6,099 nucleotides of DNA from the NCBI GenBank assembly GCA_900547655.1, contig URHQ01000102.1, positions 1 through 6,099 of the forward strand, given 5' to 3'. This DNA is from an uncultured Collinsella sp. (lineage in GTDB: Bacteria; Actinomycetota; Coriobacteriia; Coriobacteriales; Coriobacteriaceae). Below the pieces are notes generated by a model. The model made no database searches. It was not told where the DNA came from and was given only the letters and a program-made list of their open reading frames with translations. A program made the translations under genes and the position numbers. Shown piece by piece: positions 5,263 to 6,099 of this stretch. Position 1 is the first letter of the stretch. The number at the start of each line of letters is the position of its first letter.

Positions 5263-5319
5263 AACGACGTTTGTTTATATTGCCCGAGCATCTGCGCTGG
5301 GCTTTAGGTCGAAACCGAT

Positions 5320-5324
5320 AGGAG
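5320..5324 (+). promoter_or_regulatory. Ribosome binding site of the YebC-family gene
   Basis: AGGAG lies 6 bases before ATG 5331, and the MSGHSKW start is the family's usual N-terminus, so the start is firm. Confidence 0.85.
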
Positions 5325-5330
5325 ACACGT

Positions 5331-6099
5331 ATGTCCGGACACTCTAAGTGGGCCACAACCAAGCATCGTAAGGGCGCGCAGGACGCCAAGCGTTCCGCCC
5401 TCTTCTCCAAGCTCAGCCGCAACATCACCGTTGCTGCCCGTCTCGGCGGTGACCCGCTGCCCGAGAACAACGCCAGCCTCGCCGCTGCCGTTGCCAAGGC
5501 CAAGGCTCAGTCCATGCCTAAGGACAAGATCAAGTCCGCTATCGACAAGGCTTTTGGCTCGGGTGCTGACGCCGCCGTCTACGAGAACATCGTGTACGAG
5601 GGCTACGGTCCCGCCGGTGTCGCCGTCTACGTCGACTGCCTGACCGACAACCGCAACCGTACCGCCGCTGATGTCCGTTCCGCCTTCTCCCACGCTGGTG
5701 GCAACCTGGGCACTTCCGGCTCCGTTGCCTTCCAGTTTGAGCGTAAGGGCCAGATCGTCGTCGCCAAGGAGATCCTGGACGAGAATGCCAAGAAGGAGAC
5801 CATGATCGCCAACGGTGCTGCCGGTGACGAGGATGAGTTCATGATGGCCATCGCCGAGGCCGGTGGCGAGGACTACGAGGATGCCGGCGAGGAGTGGATC
5901 GTCTGGACTACTGCCAACGAGGTCATGGCTGTCTCCAAGGCGCTCGAGGAGCAGGGCGTCCAGGTCAAGGGCTCCGAGACCACCATGGTCCCGACCACCC
6001 CGACCGAGGTCTCCGGCGCCGACGCCAAGAAGGTTCAGCGCCTCATCGACCGTCTTGAGGAGCTCGACGACGTCCAGGATGTTTACAGCACCATCTGTC
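5331..6099 (+). CDS. YebC/PmpR/TACO1-family protein, partial (3' end beyond the right edge)
   Basis: 256 codons are visible without a stop. The family is recognised from the N-terminal MSGHSKWATTKHRKGAQDAKRS (domain I), the central YEGYGPAGVAVYVDCLTDNRNRT (89-111), FSHAGGNLGTSGSVAF (119-134) and the C-terminal LIDRLEELDDVQDVY (238-252). Members were first described as transcriptional regulators (PmpR, YebC). Later work on YebC2 and mitochondrial TACO1 links the family to relief of ribosome stalling, notably at proline-rich stretches; which role applies here cannot be told. Compared with E. coli YebC (recalled), there are about 17 extra residues near 145-164 (EILDENAKKETMIANGAAG) before the DEDEFMMAIAEAGGEDY stretch. 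Since the usual protein ends within about a dozen residues of DVQxVY, only a few codons should be missing. Strong G/C-ending codon bias suggests high expression. In many genomes yebC sits by ruvCAB, and those genes might follow beyond the edge. Confidence 0.94.
   Translation, partial: MSGHSKWATTKHRKGAQDAKRSALFSKLSRNITVAARLGGDPLPENNASLAAAVAKAKAQSMPKDKIKSAIDKAFGSGADAAVYENIVYEGYGPAGVAVYVDCLTDNRNRTAADVRSAFSHAGGNLGTSGSVAFQFERKGQIVVAKEILDENAKKETMIANGAAGDEDEFMMAIAEAGGEDYEDAGEEWIVWTTANEVMAVSKALEEQGVQVKGSETTMVPTTPTEVSGADAKKVQRLIDRLEELDDVQDVYSTIC

Noticed and set aside
5282..5302. GCCC...GGGC bulged hairpin in the YebC gene leader
   Set aside because: Only seven interrupted pairs; likely to occur by chance in GC-rich DNA and has no link to a known leader element.

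Overview
The window looks like chromosomal DNA of a Gram-positive actinobacterium of the class Coriobacteriia, most likely Collinsella or a close relative. This is inferred from the GC-rich core genes, the G/C-ending codon use, Shine-Dalgarno sites of the AGAAAGGAG type and a DUF6020-type membrane protein. No rRNA gene, tRNA gene, CRISPR array or transposase gene was seen.

Left part (1 to about 850): a visibly AT-richer stretch with two divergent genes. On the minus strand is a membrane protein gene that runs off the left edge (551 to 1, 183 codons visible, open in one frame). On the plus strand is a 75-residue XRE/HTH_3 regulator (617-844). They share a 65-bp control region with a 9-bp near-direct repeat. 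Composition and codon use differ from everything to the right, so this may be the edge of an acquired two-gene (or larger) module.

Right part (about 850 to the end): five core-type genes, all on the plus strand. They are dCMP deaminase (943-1467), a small NifU C-terminal-domain Fe-S protein with a GTG start (1639-1917), prolipoprotein diacylglyceryl transferase lgt (2027-2848), a 727-residue polytopic membrane protein of the DUF6020 type with features of GT-C glycosyltransferases (2983-5166, GTG start), and the YebC/PmpR/TACO1 family protein (5331 onward, cut by the right edge just before its expected C-terminus). They are not an obvious single pathway: nucleotide supply, Fe-S cluster delivery, lipoprotein maturation, probable cell-envelope glycan work, and translation or transcription support. 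Gaps of 65 to 171 bp, several holding hairpins, separate them, so some may be transcribed independently.

The most interesting non-coding item is a 117-bp element (2847-2963) made of two similar hairpins in inverted orientation. Both carry a GGGACAGG-type loop, and a third, weaker stem lies between them. The first arm overlaps the lgt stop codon. A further hairpin after the DUF6020 gene (5168-5200) has a related loop. This looks like a REP/BIME-like or MITE-like repeat family.
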